This document shows, one piece after another, positions 44,062 through 55,680 of a stretch of DNA of 64,000 bases; position 1 is the stretch's first letter, and the number at the start of each line of letters is the position of its first letter. Position numbers and translations under genes: made by a program. Source of the stretch: Lindgomyces ingoldianus (Eukaryota > Ascomycota > Dothideomycetes > Pleosporales > Lindgomycetaceae). The stretch is from contig NW_022985238.1 of assembly GCF_010093535.1 (NCBI RefSeq), positions 27,073 through 91,072 on the forward strand, written 5' to 3'. The notes below the pieces were generated by a model, which was not told the DNA's origin, did not search any database, and worked only from the letters and a program-made list of their open reading frames with translations.

Positions 44062-46413
44062 CTACATCCTCGACGCAACAATCGCAAGAGCAATCTAGAA
44101 GAAGTCAGTGTACACCCTCATCACATCCAAGCTCAGATCCTGAACTTACAATCACTCCAATAAGGAGTGTCCCAACCCCAGACATTATTCGATTAAGGTT
44201 ACGCCACCACATGGCCTTCTGATATGACCGATCATCAACCGGCGGTCCAAGTTCTCGGTCGAACTGTTGCTCCAGATCCATTTGGCTCGGTGTTGGTGTC
44301 ACTTGTCCAGGATCCGGCGGAAGAGGGAGAACCGACGCAATGATCCATGCTTTACAATCATCAGTATGATGTGAGGGGGATGGCATTATGCGCACCGACA
44401 ACCAGGCGTGTGCGAGGGGAGGGGATCTTACCGAACGGGAAAATAAAGCCTAAACAAAACAACAAGATTTGCCGATTCTGACGACTGAAAAACAACGTCC
44501 CGACATTCGAATCGAAAGACGGGGCTGTCCATGCACTTAATCGGGCTTGAGATCGCCTGTCTTGCCGTAGACGCGGAGTGAAGGGTTCGGAGAGACCGCG
44601 CCCACGCCTTGGAGGTCCGATGACATACACTTCGTGCTCCACAGGTCCTTCAGATGTTAAGACTGATTCGGGTTGTGACATCCGGTTATGCGGTCGGTTT
44701 CGAGGCCGATAAATGCTCAGCGGAAAGTGGCTCTCTGATGGCGTGTTGGTGCGACCGCTTTGCGCTGTTGGTACTCGATCGCTTTCTGCACTTTCGGACG
44801 TTGAAGAATCGGGAGCACCGAGCGAGGTGCGTTCACCTCGACGGTAATACACTCTGTTCTCGAGTCAGCATCAACATGAAATCCAAGAGCTTGGGTCCTT
44901 ACCTTGCCCAAGCCGGAATGGTATTATGGATGAAGGTCGCGAGGTCAGACTGCGAGGACCCTGGTCGGGAAGAGCTCGACCGTGAATCGCTGTCCCATCT
45001 CCTGAGATATCCGGATCTCTGTTTCCTCAGCGGGGGAGATTGTAGCGGCGATATAGTATCATGGTGCTCATCCGAGTCTCGCTCGTCCGATGGTCGAGTT
45101 ATGGGGGAAAATAGCGGTAGTGGCACCACCACCGAGGCCTCTGTCATCTCCGAGGATACATTGTCCGAAGAAGCGACGCTCCCAATGGTCTGTCGCCTCC
45201 GCGGCAGATAGCCTCGCGCATTCCCGGCATTGTCGCTATGTGCTTGTGACCGTTCATCAATGGATTGTGATGTCCGCTCAATCGACCGCGAGCCTCGATC
45301 GGATTCCGAGTGTATCGTCGAAAGCTGAGAGCTCCACTGATGCACCTGCGAGCCGCGAGGGTTCATTCGGGACGAGATATTTGGGAGTTCTTGCGATTCG
45401 GCCCATAAGCTACTTGCTGAAGGGGCTCGAATTACAGGATAGTGTATTTGGGCTCCGCTGGCGATTGAAACCTGACGCGCGGCATGAATAGTGGGAGATG
45501 GATGTGATGATGATCGCGGGCGGTCACTGGAGGCGTACGAATACACAGAATAAGCAAGCGATTCTGTCGATTCGTTCACGGGTGGTGGTCTTCCTGGTGC
45601 CGTATTATTAGATGAAGCCTGCTTCTTCTTGTTGGATCCAGATGACGGGGTATGTTTGTGAGATTTTGGCACGGATCGACTGACGCTGGGTGAGCCTGCC
45701 TTGTGCCCGAGCTCTTGCTCAATGTGTGTGAGGGTGTCAGTCGAGGCTGTCGACGCAAGCGACGCGGCAGATGCCCGAGGTGTCAATGCGTGCCCTTCAA
45801 GCGGGTTGCCACCAGACGAAGACGAGGGAATGACAGCCCTAATGGTTGACCGTTTTGGTTGGGAGACAATCTCTTCAAGTATTTCCAAGCCCTTCTCTTT
45901 CTCGCTGCGGTCGGGTGTCGGCGATGACGGGGGTGTGGTCCCCTGCGAAAACCGACTGGATGATGGCGAGAATGACGAGGCCACAATTGTATCTGCCTCT
46001 GAGGTGCTAGTCGATGCTGAGTGTCTAATTGCTCTCTTGGGATGTAGGGGTCTGGGGACCAGGGTATGACTGGCCTCGATATTCGCGACCGCATTGGTGA
46101 CAAAACTCGAATCTGAAACACGAGACCCCCTGCCCTCGAACGTGTACCCTGGTGCATTACGAGGTGGTAATATTTGAGAAGGCTGACTGGGAAATGGTGT
46201 CTTTGAATAGACGTCGGTGCCGGGATCCTCTACAATGCGGATAGTTGGGCCAGAATACTGATTGGTTTGTGAGTTTGACCGGTCATGAAGAGGTTGTCGA
46301 CGAGGAGATACGTTTCTCGATGACGGCGGTGAGAATTTTGGAGCGCGCGCAAGTGGAGATGTAATGACTGGAAGTTTTGGTGTTGATGAGCCGGAGTTTG
46401 CACCGGAAGACAT
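44062..46413 (-). CDS. Serine-rich protein with C-terminal membrane helices
   Basis: Exons 44903-46413, 44432-44853, 44150-44349, 44062-44094; 721 residues. The chain is mostly Ser/Pro/Thr-rich and disordered (about 1-590; TSPLARAPKFSPPSSRNVSP near the start), ending in an ordered region with two hydrophobic helices: RQILLFCLGFIFPFAWIIAS (spliced across intron 2) and MSGVGTLLIGVIIALAIVAS (spliced across intron 3), separated by DLEQQFDRELGPPVDDRSYQ and RWWRNLNRIM-like MWWRNLNRIM. That C-terminal arrangement is a conserved feature of fungal 'serine-rich protein' genes; function unknown, likely a membrane-anchored cytosolic-facing protein. The last coding exon is only 33 bases. All introns are canonical and the joins keep both helices intact, which supports the model. 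Confidence 0.85.
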
Positions 46414-47468
46414 GCTGGGGTAAGAGTGCGAGCAGTTCGTGAGCTTGGAGGCGTGACGACGTGGACGCGTTTCGGCACGGTCGGGCGGTTCATTAAGCTA
46501 AGAGAAAGAAATATAATAAAAAGGAAAGGATAATGAATGTGGAGAAACGTCAATTGTAAAGAGTGACAAGAATGACTATACAAACATGTCCAACGAGTGA
46601 CAAATGCAGCGCAAAGGCATTAAAAGGTTTGAGAATTTTGAAAAGTGAGAGCGAGGAGTGGGCGGCGTCTGTTAAAACTCTCAGGAGAGCTGTGGCCCAG
46701 CAGGCGATCCGAAAGAGGTTCGTCGCTGATGCAGATGCAGCTCGCGAATGCAAGGTGCTATCCAATGCCAGCGCAGCACCCTCTGAGCCAGCTGAGCACG
46801 AGCACAGCCCAGCCGTGACCGAGGTTTGGTCGAGATGTCCGTGATGAGAACCAATATGGTTCCCGGCGCTCTCGTTAATTATGGGATTTGAGATTGATGG
46901 TACAGCGGTCCGGCCGACAGTGGGCTTTCAATGCGTTCAAGGCCCTTCCCCTCGATCCCCTCGATCTGCCCCTTATCCAGTATCGATAAAGGGCAACGGC
47001 GGAGGGGACGCGTTGTGGAGCTAGCGAGGAAATTAAAATAATTTTAGGAGCCAGAATCCGACCACTGACGTCTAGCCACGGGCCGTTGGGCGGAATCCAA
47101 AGCTGTTCCAAGGCTGTTCACTGGCTGCGGCGTGTGGTCTTTGCGGCGGTGATGCAAGGCTTGAGGAACGCAGGGATGAAATGTGGCTGGGAACAGGGGC
47201 TCCTCGATGTTGGATCCCGCTGACGGGTGAACGATGATCCGGCACGTGATTATACCGCCGTTTGTCCTGTTTGCACCGACGGTTGGGATATCGAATCGTG
47301 AGCGAAGCGCCTTTGGAAGAAATTGCTGCTGTAAACGAGCCCCGGAAACAAGGACGCGGCCAGACTTTATAGCCGTGTGTGATGCCACCTACCGGCGGAA
47401 TCATTCTATAATAAATACGTTGCCTTTCAACCTGTGCGACTGTACGCTTCCAACACCAACCTCTCACA
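46414..47468. promoter_or_regulatory. Divergent intergenic region, serine-rich gene / RCE1
   Basis: 1.05 kb with both promoters. C/T-rich just upstream of each start. Openings within it have no support. Confidence 0.5.
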
Positions 47469-48752
47469 ATGGCGCCTATCAAGGCCCTCTTGGACCGTTT
47501 CAGCGAGCTTTGGGAAAAGCAGCTCAAAGGCGGTACGTCACAAACCATTGGCCCACACTTCTTTCCTTCTCTCGCAAACGCCTGCGCGATGCACAACCAC
47601 CTGCACCTTGTCCCTACCAACTCCTCAAGATGCGTTTGAACTCTGCAAGCTTGTCTAATGTGTCGTCAGCCCAGAAAGCGCCGGCTATCTCTCCCAACAC
47701 TGCGGCTACACTGTCGGTGCGTCCCGCTCCCTCTTGTTTCATGTCCCCAAATCCTGCCCCACCCCGCGGTTATGACCATCTGCCTATCGTTTGGCATAAT
47801 GTCGGAGGAAACTGGACACGAGGTTGACGAGTTAGACTTGCAGGTCGTCTTTACACTCATCTACATCGTACCATTCTATCTCTCCCCAGCGACACGGCCC
47901 TCTCCGCAACTCTCCCGTGATGCGCCGTCCTCTATACGCGCGAGGGTGCGAGCAGTTACATTCTCGTGTCTCATGAGCCTGGCTTTGACCATTTACGTGC
48001 TGTATGATTATGGCAAAGCGCCTCCTCAGGAGATTCTGAGGCTCCTCGGTGTCTGGCCGGTCTCCCTCCTTGATACTGCAAAGACGATGCTGCTCGTAAC
48101 TATTCTATTTGCGGGTCCATTGTTCGAAGCTGGGATTGTAGATGGTGGCGTGAAGGACTGGGTAAGAGGAAAGCGTTTGTATGAAGAGCTTAGCAGCTGG
48201 ATTGGATACAGAAATTTCGTTGTTGGCCCCATCAGTGAAGAGCTAATTTGGCGCGCCCTGATCATTCCGCTCCATATTTTGGCACACGTCTCAGGCAAGA
48301 AAATCATCTTCCTGACCCCACTGTACTTCGGCATCGCTCACGTCCACCACCTTTACGAATTCCGCCTTACTCACCCGCATTTCCCAATGCACCTCGCCGT
48401 GCTCCGCTCCCTCTTTCAGTTCTCATATACCTCTCTCTTCGGTTTCTTCGTCTCTTTCGTCTTCCTCCGCACGGGGAATCTCCTTTCGCTCATTCTGACC
48501 CATACATTCTGCAACTGGATGGGCTTGCCTCGGTTCTGGGGTCGCGTGGGTGTCGAAGCGAGCGTACTTAATGAACCACCCAGCGTGGTGAAGAAGGAGG
48601 ATGACGATGCTCCTGGCTCTCAGTCAAAGGGCCTCGTCTGGACGGTTGCTTACTATATCATCCTTGTATCCGGGGCTGTAGGGTTCTACTGGCAGCTCTT
48701 TCCCCTAACAGAAAGTAGCTACGCTATGCCTGTAGTTTTGATTGAGGAGTAG
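47469..48752 (+). CDS. RCE1: CAAX prenyl protease 2 (Rce1)
   Basis: Exons 47469-47532, 47670-47716, 47844-48752; 339 residues. Rce1 is an ER-membrane glutamate protease that removes the last three residues (-AAX) from farnesylated or geranylgeranylated CAAX proteins such as Ras. The catalytic region is intact: FVVGPISEELIWRALIIP with the paired Glu at about residue 166, then YFGIAHVHHLYEF and LTHTFCNWMGLPR carrying the conserved His and Asn. Several membrane helices are visible (VVFTLIYIVPFYLSP, TFSCLMSLALTIYVL, TMLLVTILFAGPLFEAG, GLVWTVAYYIILVSGAVGFY). The two small 5' exons (MAPIKALLDRFSELWEKQLK; AQKAPAISPNTAATLS) were placed because the joins put a hydrophobic start in register; the long frame beginning at 47658 reads through the second intron and is not the real N-terminus. 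Confidence 0.93.
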
Positions 48753-48937
48753 GAAAGGCCTCCAGTGCCATTCGCTGGGCGTTTATGATTTGGGTATACC
48801 GTTTTTTTAGGTATTAAGAGGTGCTAATAATTGTCTGGATCAGTGTGCTGAAAGGGTATCCAAGTGGTACTGCTAGTGCATGCAAAGAATGTATAGATAT
48901 CTAGGAGCTTATTCAACCCATCTCGTGAGACCTCACG

Positions 48938-49889
48938 CTATGAATCCATTTTAGATACGGCAATCGCCCACCAATTGTCCTTCTCATAACCCGATCCTAG
49001 GATTCTCCCGCCTGCCTCTTCAATATCACCTTCTAGCTCGCCCTTTCTATAAAGATGGTAATACCGTAAGAACGTCTTGTCCTCCCCCTGTCCTCCCATC
49101 CCTCGGTCTCGATCTCGATCTTCCGAGATTTGATCGTCACTCTGCCGCTTCTTTGATGGTTTCTTCTCCCTCTTCCCCTTCAGCACCCATGGCACCATGA
49201 CATCTTGTTCATGCCCTTCATCCCAGCCTCGACGAGAGTCTTTTTGCTCCAGAGCCCAGACATAGATTAATGCTTTACCTCCTTCATCGCCTTGCACGGA
49301 AGATGGTGGTCGGAGGATATCTAGCACTGCTCGCACGGCTTCTATCCGGCGCTCCGGAGTGGAAAGATGGTGGATTACCGCTATGGAAATTGCAAAGTCG
49401 AATGTCTTTGACGGGTGTGGAAGAGAGAGACTGTCTGCTACGATGACGGAGTGCGAATGATAGGCTTTTGCGATCTTGACCAAGTTGGTAGATCTGCATC
49501 TCTGATAATCAATTCCAGTGCCTTTTTAACAAGGAATTTTCAATCCCTTTCTACTCTCTGACGTCTTAAACACTTCACATCTTCTCATGTATGAAATGAA
49601 AACTTACCTATCACTCCCAACAATAAACACTCTCGGGTTGACGGCAAGGTATTTCCCATTTCCACATCCAACATCTGCGCCTATGGAGCCATCTGGAAGT
49701 CCCTTTAAGAAGCTCTCAACAATGGGCCAGGGCTAAAGAATTAGCTAGGTGTTTCTAGGCTGAAAGAAGGGAGGTGAAGTGGACAAACACCTTGTATCTT
49801 GTGGACGAGAAATGAGAAGCAATCTCTTCATAGACTGTGTGCACGTGTTGGGTTTCATATGCTTCGCCTCGAGGTTCTTTGTCCGCCAT
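48938..49889 (-). CDS. TRM9: tRNA wobble-uridine methyltransferase Trm9
   Basis: Exons 49791-49889, 49608-49732, 48938-49493; 259 residues. Trm9 (with Trm112) methylates carboxymethyluridine at tRNA position 34 to give mcm5U and mcm5s2U, tuning decoding. Visible: N-terminal EAYETQHVHTVYEEIASHFS, PWPIVESFL, the SAM-binding motif I ADVGCGNGKYLAVNP, FIVGSDRSTNLVKIAK, and the later motifs SKTFDFAISIAVIHHLSTPE and ALIYVWALEQKD. The C-terminal FLRYYHLYRKGELEGDIEEA matches the family's closing block. A Lys/Arg-rich insert (KGKREKKPSKKRQSDDQ) lies before it. The longer frame reading upstream to 50030 is not used because MADKEPRGEAYETQ is the family-typical start. Its 3' end converges on RCE1 with about 185 bp between stops. 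Confidence 0.95.
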
Positions 49890-50471
49890 CGATTGTGTGC
49901 AGTGAAGTCCAGAGACAGTCAAATGTGAAATGTTCGTGAGCCAATGAGACGACGGATGCCAAGACGCTAAGAAGCACCTCCACCATTTTCTTACGACATT
50001 CACATCTCGAGCACAGGTATGCGTCTCCATTTAATGCATTTTCGAACATCCATCCTCCTCCCTATTAATGAGTGCCATATTCTGGCAAGCCTCCAAGAGA
50101 CTTGGCCCATCCTCCATTCCGGACCCCAGTGTCCTTGGAGGCTCTGTAAATTCTTGAATTAGAATTTAGAGTCAAGTACACAATTTATCCTACTAGCGCA
50201 AGAATTTCAGATTTTGCTGCAAAATGCAAGGCTAATTATTTCAATTTTACTTTGTGGTGTTGCTGCCCTTTACCTTTGTTTATACTGGAAAGTTCATTTA
50301 CTTCAACACAGCAAATTGTTATCACCATTCTCTGCAAGGACAATAAGAACAATAGTTTCTAGCCCTACTTTAACTCTCCTTGTTAGTTCCAGACTAATTT
50401 TTTACTTGTAGATTTCTAGCCAATATCAGCTTCTTTCGTTCCCTCTCAGACTCTTTTGTTACTCCTCAGTC
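49890..50471. other. TRM9 upstream region
   Basis: TRM9 promoter and, beyond about 50150, AT-rich DNA marking the start of a decayed island. No gene supported. Confidence 0.5.
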
Positions 50472-51644
50472 TTGTTCCAACATTTCATTCCTCTGGCTCG
50501 TTTCTTTTGCGATCTTTCATACTGGACCAATAAAACGCGGCCAATTACCAGTTCGAACGAAGCCAATAGAGAACTTCAAAGAAATGGGAACTCTTGCTAT
50601 TGTTTAGCTCCTCTTCAATCTCTCCTCCACCTTCCCAAGTTCATGAACTGGACTCTGTCACACAACAATCAGGTTGCCAACTGCTTAAATAACCTTGCAA
50701 TCCACCTGCACCGGAATCAATTGCCTATATCGTCAAGAGATTCATTGGAAATGTGCTAAGGTCTACTAGGGCTTGATGACTAGGGGACGCCAAATCATCT
50801 CGATTACGACGACGCAGACATGGATCTTATCCAAGACTTTGCAAACTATTGATACGGTGTGACGACATTATTCAACAGAACGATACCGATGAATTCCTTT
50901 TCAGAATCATACAGGGTTGCCTCGCCTCCAATACAGGTCCGAATGGACGGGAGAGAATGATGCCCACTGCGTACCTGATGCGAAGAAAGGAGAGTTTGTT
51001 AGTGTGGATAAATCTGCACCAACCCGACTAACAGTACCTACCCTCAATTTGAATTTAATTCTGCCGTAACTCGGGATAATCTTATCCATGAAGTAGATAC
51101 TGACTTCGCTGCGATCAACGAATTCTTGGCATATGAGCAACTCACTACAATGTGCTCTGACGGTCTCAACCCTTGCAATCGAGATATCCAATTTACTCTC
51201 TCCAGGCGAATCTGAGGAGCACCAGAGGTCCTCCACGTTAAATTAGAACTCAGTCGCTATTCTCAAATACGGGGTCCACAAGATTCACGAAGTGGTTAGA
51301 TACAAGTATCCCTTAGACCTCACAAACCATTAAGTAGATATATCAAACTACTACAGTACAAGCTGTGAAACATCGTGCTTCACAGCGAGCAAACATTCGA
51401 CTTCAGTCACTGGATCGCAACGGTAAGAGGCTACGGCTCGGATATTTTAGTGACCAATGACCCCGTCGTCGTTTCTACCACCGAAGCTGATCTCCTCGTG
51501 AACCCTTGGTTGGATTACTACCAAATGAGACAAGAAAGAAACCCTGGTCTCCACCTCCCCCGGTGTAGCGTAAAATCCACCGTGCCGAACGTACTTAGGC
51601 CGATCAACGTCTTAAACCTTCCTCGTTCCTTTCGAAAACTGTAG
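50472..51644 (+). pseudogene. USP-type deubiquitinase-like relic, copy 1
   Basis: Fragments of a C19-family (USP) ubiquitin hydrolase in order on the plus strand, in different frames. There is a Cys-box-like region (RNGNSCYCLAPLQSLLHLPK, 50570-50645), a QQ-D-EFL segment (QQNDTDEFLFRIIQG, around 50873), a middle part ending APEVLHVKLEL (about 51210-51250), and a His-box-like region (FSHWIATVRG, around 51400, where the family has GHYIATVRG). The Cys is kept, but the catalytic His context is altered and stops and frame changes separate the parts. The same family recurs 6 kb downstream. No function expected. Confidence 0.65.
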
Positions 51645-52599
51645 GAAACCTCCAACTACTTTTTAGCCCCCTTACGTACACTTCCTAATTGGAACGAGCA
51701 AATACTCAGGGGTTGGTTACCTCTTTAGTCGGTTGTCTTATCCAGCGGAGGCCGGAGCTATTCTCCCCTGATCTATTTTGGATATCGAGGGCTCTTCGGT
51801 TTTCGTGACAAAAAAAAAAGATTATACCCAGAGCAACTATCACCCCATGTTTGGTCAACATCCAGGCCTTCTTTACCAGCGTTGTCGGTCTTTGGTCAGA
51901 AGAGGACCCGTACCTCTCCATATTAGTTAGCAGAAGTTTATTGATTTTGCTTATATTATGCTGCGCAAAACGTAATTGGTTTCTATTTTCATTCATGCAT
52001 AATTTAATTACCGTACAATTCTAGAAAGAACCAATTGGGATTAGCCACGTACTTGCAGCACCTGCTGCCTGGCACAGGCTGTCCCTTATTCTCATCACCA
52101 TCACCATTGTAGAATAAACCCTGCCAGTGCTGCGATATATGAAGGCCTTGATAAAATGCATGCTGACTTATCAGCATCTAGGTATGTCTTTTCATCTACC
52201 CTGTGGCACTGCGTGCACAGACGACCATTGAGACAAGAAAAAGCGAAACTTTAATAGTACCTTATCCCTTCTATTGAGAAACCCCTTCTTGAGATATAGT
52301 TATAGACATCTAATAATGGCCTTTCTGTTCTATTTAAGTATCTAGATTTGCTCGCGCTCACTATTGCGTATTATCGCTTCTTCATCTTTATGATTCTTAC
52401 GTAGAACGTAACGATCTGCCCTAAGGTAATACCAGCCTTGGACTTTCTTCAAACGTTATCTTAAACTTAAAGCTAAAAGGGTTAAGGCGCTAGGTTAGGG
52501 TTAGCAAGAGTGGACGTGATACATTCGTACAAACAGAAATTACAAATGACCTGCAAAACCCATTGGGGGGAGAAGCTTCCAGTAGACCATATGGGCAAC
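51645..52599. other. AT-rich intergenic DNA
   Basis: Nothing recognised. The 96-codon minus opening at 51706-51996 contains an A/T run and has no family signal. Confidence 0.5.
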
Positions 52600-54177
52600 T
52601 TAACGCCCCATTCGGCAACTCATTTCCATAGAACTCAGCAACTCATCTGACAACCCGGTATAGAATACACCATTTGCGAGCTCGATGTTGTCCAGTTGAG
52701 GACCCCTGGTATGTTTGGGAGAAGATAGGGGCCAGACTTGACGATTAGTCCATTTAACCCCTGATGATTGCAATGAACCATCCGGAGATTTTCCGAGCAT
52801 CTGCAAAATCATCGAGTCTGGAATAGGCCCTGATGATCTGGTTTTGTAGATATTTACCAGCTCTATCATGTCGCCGGAAAACCCATCGGAGGTTTCATAA
52901 TGTTCTATTGTGAACATGTCGGTTTCATTGGAGGTTCGTGACCCTGAGGTTGTGAAGATCAAGTCCGGTATCTCCTTTGCGATGGTGAGGCTGAAAAAGC
53001 TCGGTGCAAGCCGAATTTCCTGTCGAGTGCTGAAATGTGTGACATATCTCTCAACGAAGTCGGGAAGAGAGTTGGGTAGAAGTGGTGCTGGGAAATCAAA
53101 TTCTATGCCGGCTCCTTGCAAGTGCGTTGCAATAACTACAATGTCGTATTCATTGTTTTCTTTCATCCCTAGGGTTGCACGCGGATTGGTGCTTGACACT
53201 ACCATATTATATTTTCGGTTACTCGATCTGCTGATCATAGACTTGCATATTCAACATCTTTCGTGCTTCTGATAGCCGAATAAGTCGGGGAACAAGCTCC
53301 GAGTTTCCTCTTGGCTCGTTTTCAAGGCGATACGTTGCTGCGGGATTCATTGCTATGAGAGCGGACACTACATTGAGATCGCTCAGGTTGTGTGCAAATA
53401 AAGCTCGGACTGTAGGTTGAATTCTGTCGTGTATCATCTCTATTGGAACCCTGTTCCCCATCAAATATTCATCGGGAGGTTTTTCACTTTCTTCCTCTAG
53501 GCCAAGTCGCCGAACGGTAGCAGGCAGATTTGGGTTCGGTCCTTGATTGTTGCTGTACAGACTGTGAAAAAGTGGAAGCTTATCACGAATGAATTTCTGT
53601 AGCTTCCGAGCCGAGAGTCCGTACTTAAGTATATCTCGAGCATACTCTAGCCGAGTCCGTGACTTGAGACCTCGATCTCGACGTAGGACGAAAGTTTGGC
53701 CATCCTAAACGCCAGCTGTAGGCCGCTGATATGACGGCACTCCTTGATAACCTCTCGTCGTAGTCTTGTGTCATCGATCGCAGTCTGCAAGCACCAGTCG
53801 TTGGCAGAGAATGTGCTTGCACCAGTGTCGACATAGCCCCCGTATGTATAGGCTAGGTTGTCGACGAGAGTCGAGTTTACGCGGCCGCCAACCCGAGCAC
53901 CTACCTCGTAGATGGTAAGGTCGATAGGTTGGGGGTAGCCATAATCGGCGTACGATGGGTGAGCCGGCGACGCTGCGGCGATACCTCCCCCGACGATCGC
54001 TATTCTTTTACGCCCGTCCTGCCGGGTTTGATATTCGGCGCTGTGCAGGTCTATGGGACTCTGAGCCACGTCCCGGCATATGACCGTCACAGCGAAAATA
54101 CTGAAAGAACAGAAGAAAGGAGCTATACAGCAATCTTGTTGGAGCTGAAGGGATGAGTCTGTCCACGTTCTGGACAT
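52600..54177 (-). pseudogene. Prenylcysteine lyase (FAD oxidase) pseudogene
   Basis: Related to farnesylcysteine/prenylcysteine lyase, an FAD enzyme that frees cysteine from prenylcysteine during turnover of prenylated proteins. Parts in order: hydrophobic N-terminus (signal-like, about 54140-54080), FAD-binding motif KRIAIVGGGIAAAS, IDLTIYEVGARVGGRVNSTL, VDTGASTFSANDWCLQTA, GLQLAFRMAKLSSY; then in a second frame ILKYGLSARKLQKFIRDKLP, GNRVPIEMIHDRIQPTVRAL and NVVSALIAMNPAATYRLENE; then in a third frame EYDIVVIATHLQGAGIEFDF and, at the end, NGVFYTGLSDELLSSME. Frame changes near 53645 and 53225 break the chain, and the segment just after the dinucleotide motif looks shortened. Coverage is otherwise nearly full length, so loss is recent compared with the transposon relics. 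Confidence 0.8.
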
Positions 54178-55034
54178 CTACTGTGCCGCCTGCGCCTCCA
54201 CCAACACAATCGCCAAGCCCATCACAATTTCAACTATGGCACTACACCAACACTCTCGGGTGCTTTTAAAGAAGGAAGACTACTTTTGATCCAAACACGC
54301 ATTAGTAGAAACCTACAACGTACTAGAATTTAATATATCACTCCACACATGCTCTTTGCCCCCTACCAAGTTTACAGCTACTCCCTACTAAAGAGCAGTA
54401 CCTTGTTTAGTAAATCTTAGACCCTCCATTAACAAGGAATTTCGCCCTGGATTATTAACACACAAGAAATAGCAGGTTGTGAGAGCACTGTTGTGCGGGA
54501 AGTATGAAGCGCAAGAGGGGGTATAGGATAGTATTGATAGACGAATCCTTCAAGAGACTCAGGGGTTCGAGAAAGGATATATATATATACTAGGGCACGT
54601 AACGAGACGGTAAGTGCCCGAGGCCAGGCCGAGGGCTCTCCGGGGGAAGTCCGAGGCATGTCCCAGTGAACTGTGACACAGATAATCTGCTTACGGTGCG
54701 CAGCTAGAGCCCTCCTTAACCCGTTAGCAAGAACTAGGTGTTGCGCTTTGTTAACACCTAGGTAGGGCTTTAGACAAATTAAGACTGTAAATTCCATTTA
54801 CAGCGCGCAAGATGTGAGTAGTCTTGTCACAGTTAAAGCGTAGTTTAAGCAAGTGCTAGTGTAAGCCGAGGAGCTATACGATAGGCTGCCCAATCAGCCG
54901 GGGGCTTGGAGTCCATCATTTCGATATAAATCATATGGCTCCTCAGACCCTCAGTCCACAATACATGACTCTCATAACTCGTATCCCTGCAAGGTTACAG
55001 CTAGAAATGCGTTAGTTGTACAGGATATTTAACT
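54178..55034. other. Decayed intergenic DNA with a palindrome
   Basis: Possible 5' part of the adjoining transposon relic. A 122-codon minus opening (54429-54797) is unsupported. A 9-bp perfect hairpin lies at 54734-54761. Confidence 0.4.
54734..54761. repeat. Hairpin: 9-bp stem, 10-base loop
   Basis: CTAGGTGTT at 54734-54742 pairs exactly with AACACCTAG at 54753-54761. Role unknown; it may belong to a transposon end. Confidence 0.6.
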
Positions 55035-55680
55035 AGGACACCTAGAATTTTGGTAAGACTAGGTATATAATAGGGGCCGCTGCAACGTTAAAAGCTACCA
55101 CTAACTCTAACACTAGTAGTTAAGCAGTTGTTATACAGCTAGGGAATCGCGACTAGGTTACCATTATCCAATGCGTTAATGCGTCTAGTTAAGCTATCCT
55201 GCCCTTCCTTATCCGGCTAGGAGAGCTCCACCAGGCCAGCTAGTATCACCGCTCCCTACTAGCTAAGTCATCGCAGTAAGCAACAATGGTTAGACAACAG
55301 GTTAGCTAAGCTTCAAGTGGCTTAAGCAATATAACTTAACAAACATACTGCGTCTTGTACAACAGGTATCAACCGCCTGTTTATCCTCGATCGCCATAGT
55401 AGCTACGCTACACCTGAGTCAGCTAGTACTTGCAGAGCGCAAGATTTTCAGCCTCTGTATACCTGCGCATATATCACATTTTAACGCGAGCTGCTTCTCC
55501 CCCCAAATTCAAGCATATAGACAGGAGATTCAAGAGCCTGCTCGCCAGAGAGCCTTCCATTTTAACAAGGGAGACTTCATCTCTGCTTACTTTAGGATCT
55601 AGGGGATAGTCTATACAAAGCAGGATATGGTGTGCAGTTTACTGGTTAAACACGTTATCCATGTCTTGGAGTGAATCACT
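55035..55680 (+). mobile_element. Pogo/Fot1-type DDE transposase relic
   Basis: Reading through stops gives the DDE domain of pogo-type Tc1/mariner transposases in the right order. A NFDETGY-like NFGKTRYIIG (about 55050) is followed by VIQLGNRD-x-VTIIQCVNAS (where the family has PGNREWVTVIQ.INASG), VIAVSNNG-x-TT (family VSDNGWTT) and SFKWLKQYN. In a shifted frame RLFILDRHSSYATPES corresponds to RLLILDGHGSHATPEF. The C-terminal FSPQIQAYRQEIQEPARQRA and FNKGDFISAY segments are also there. Several stops are TAG exactly where Trp (TGG) is expected, the RIP pattern. The first Asp of the NFDETG motif has become Gly and the DGH motif DRH, so it is inactive. N-terminal DNA-binding part and terminal repeats were not found. 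Confidence 0.75.

Noticed and set aside
47658..47843. N-terminal extension MCRQPRKRRLSLPTL of the RCE1 frame
   Set aside because: It reads through the second exon out of frame and an intron; the spliced start at 47469 gives a family-like N-terminus.
49890..50049. Upstream extension of the TRM9 frame
   Set aside because: Family proteins begin near MADKEP...YETQHV; upstream residues are not conserved in character.
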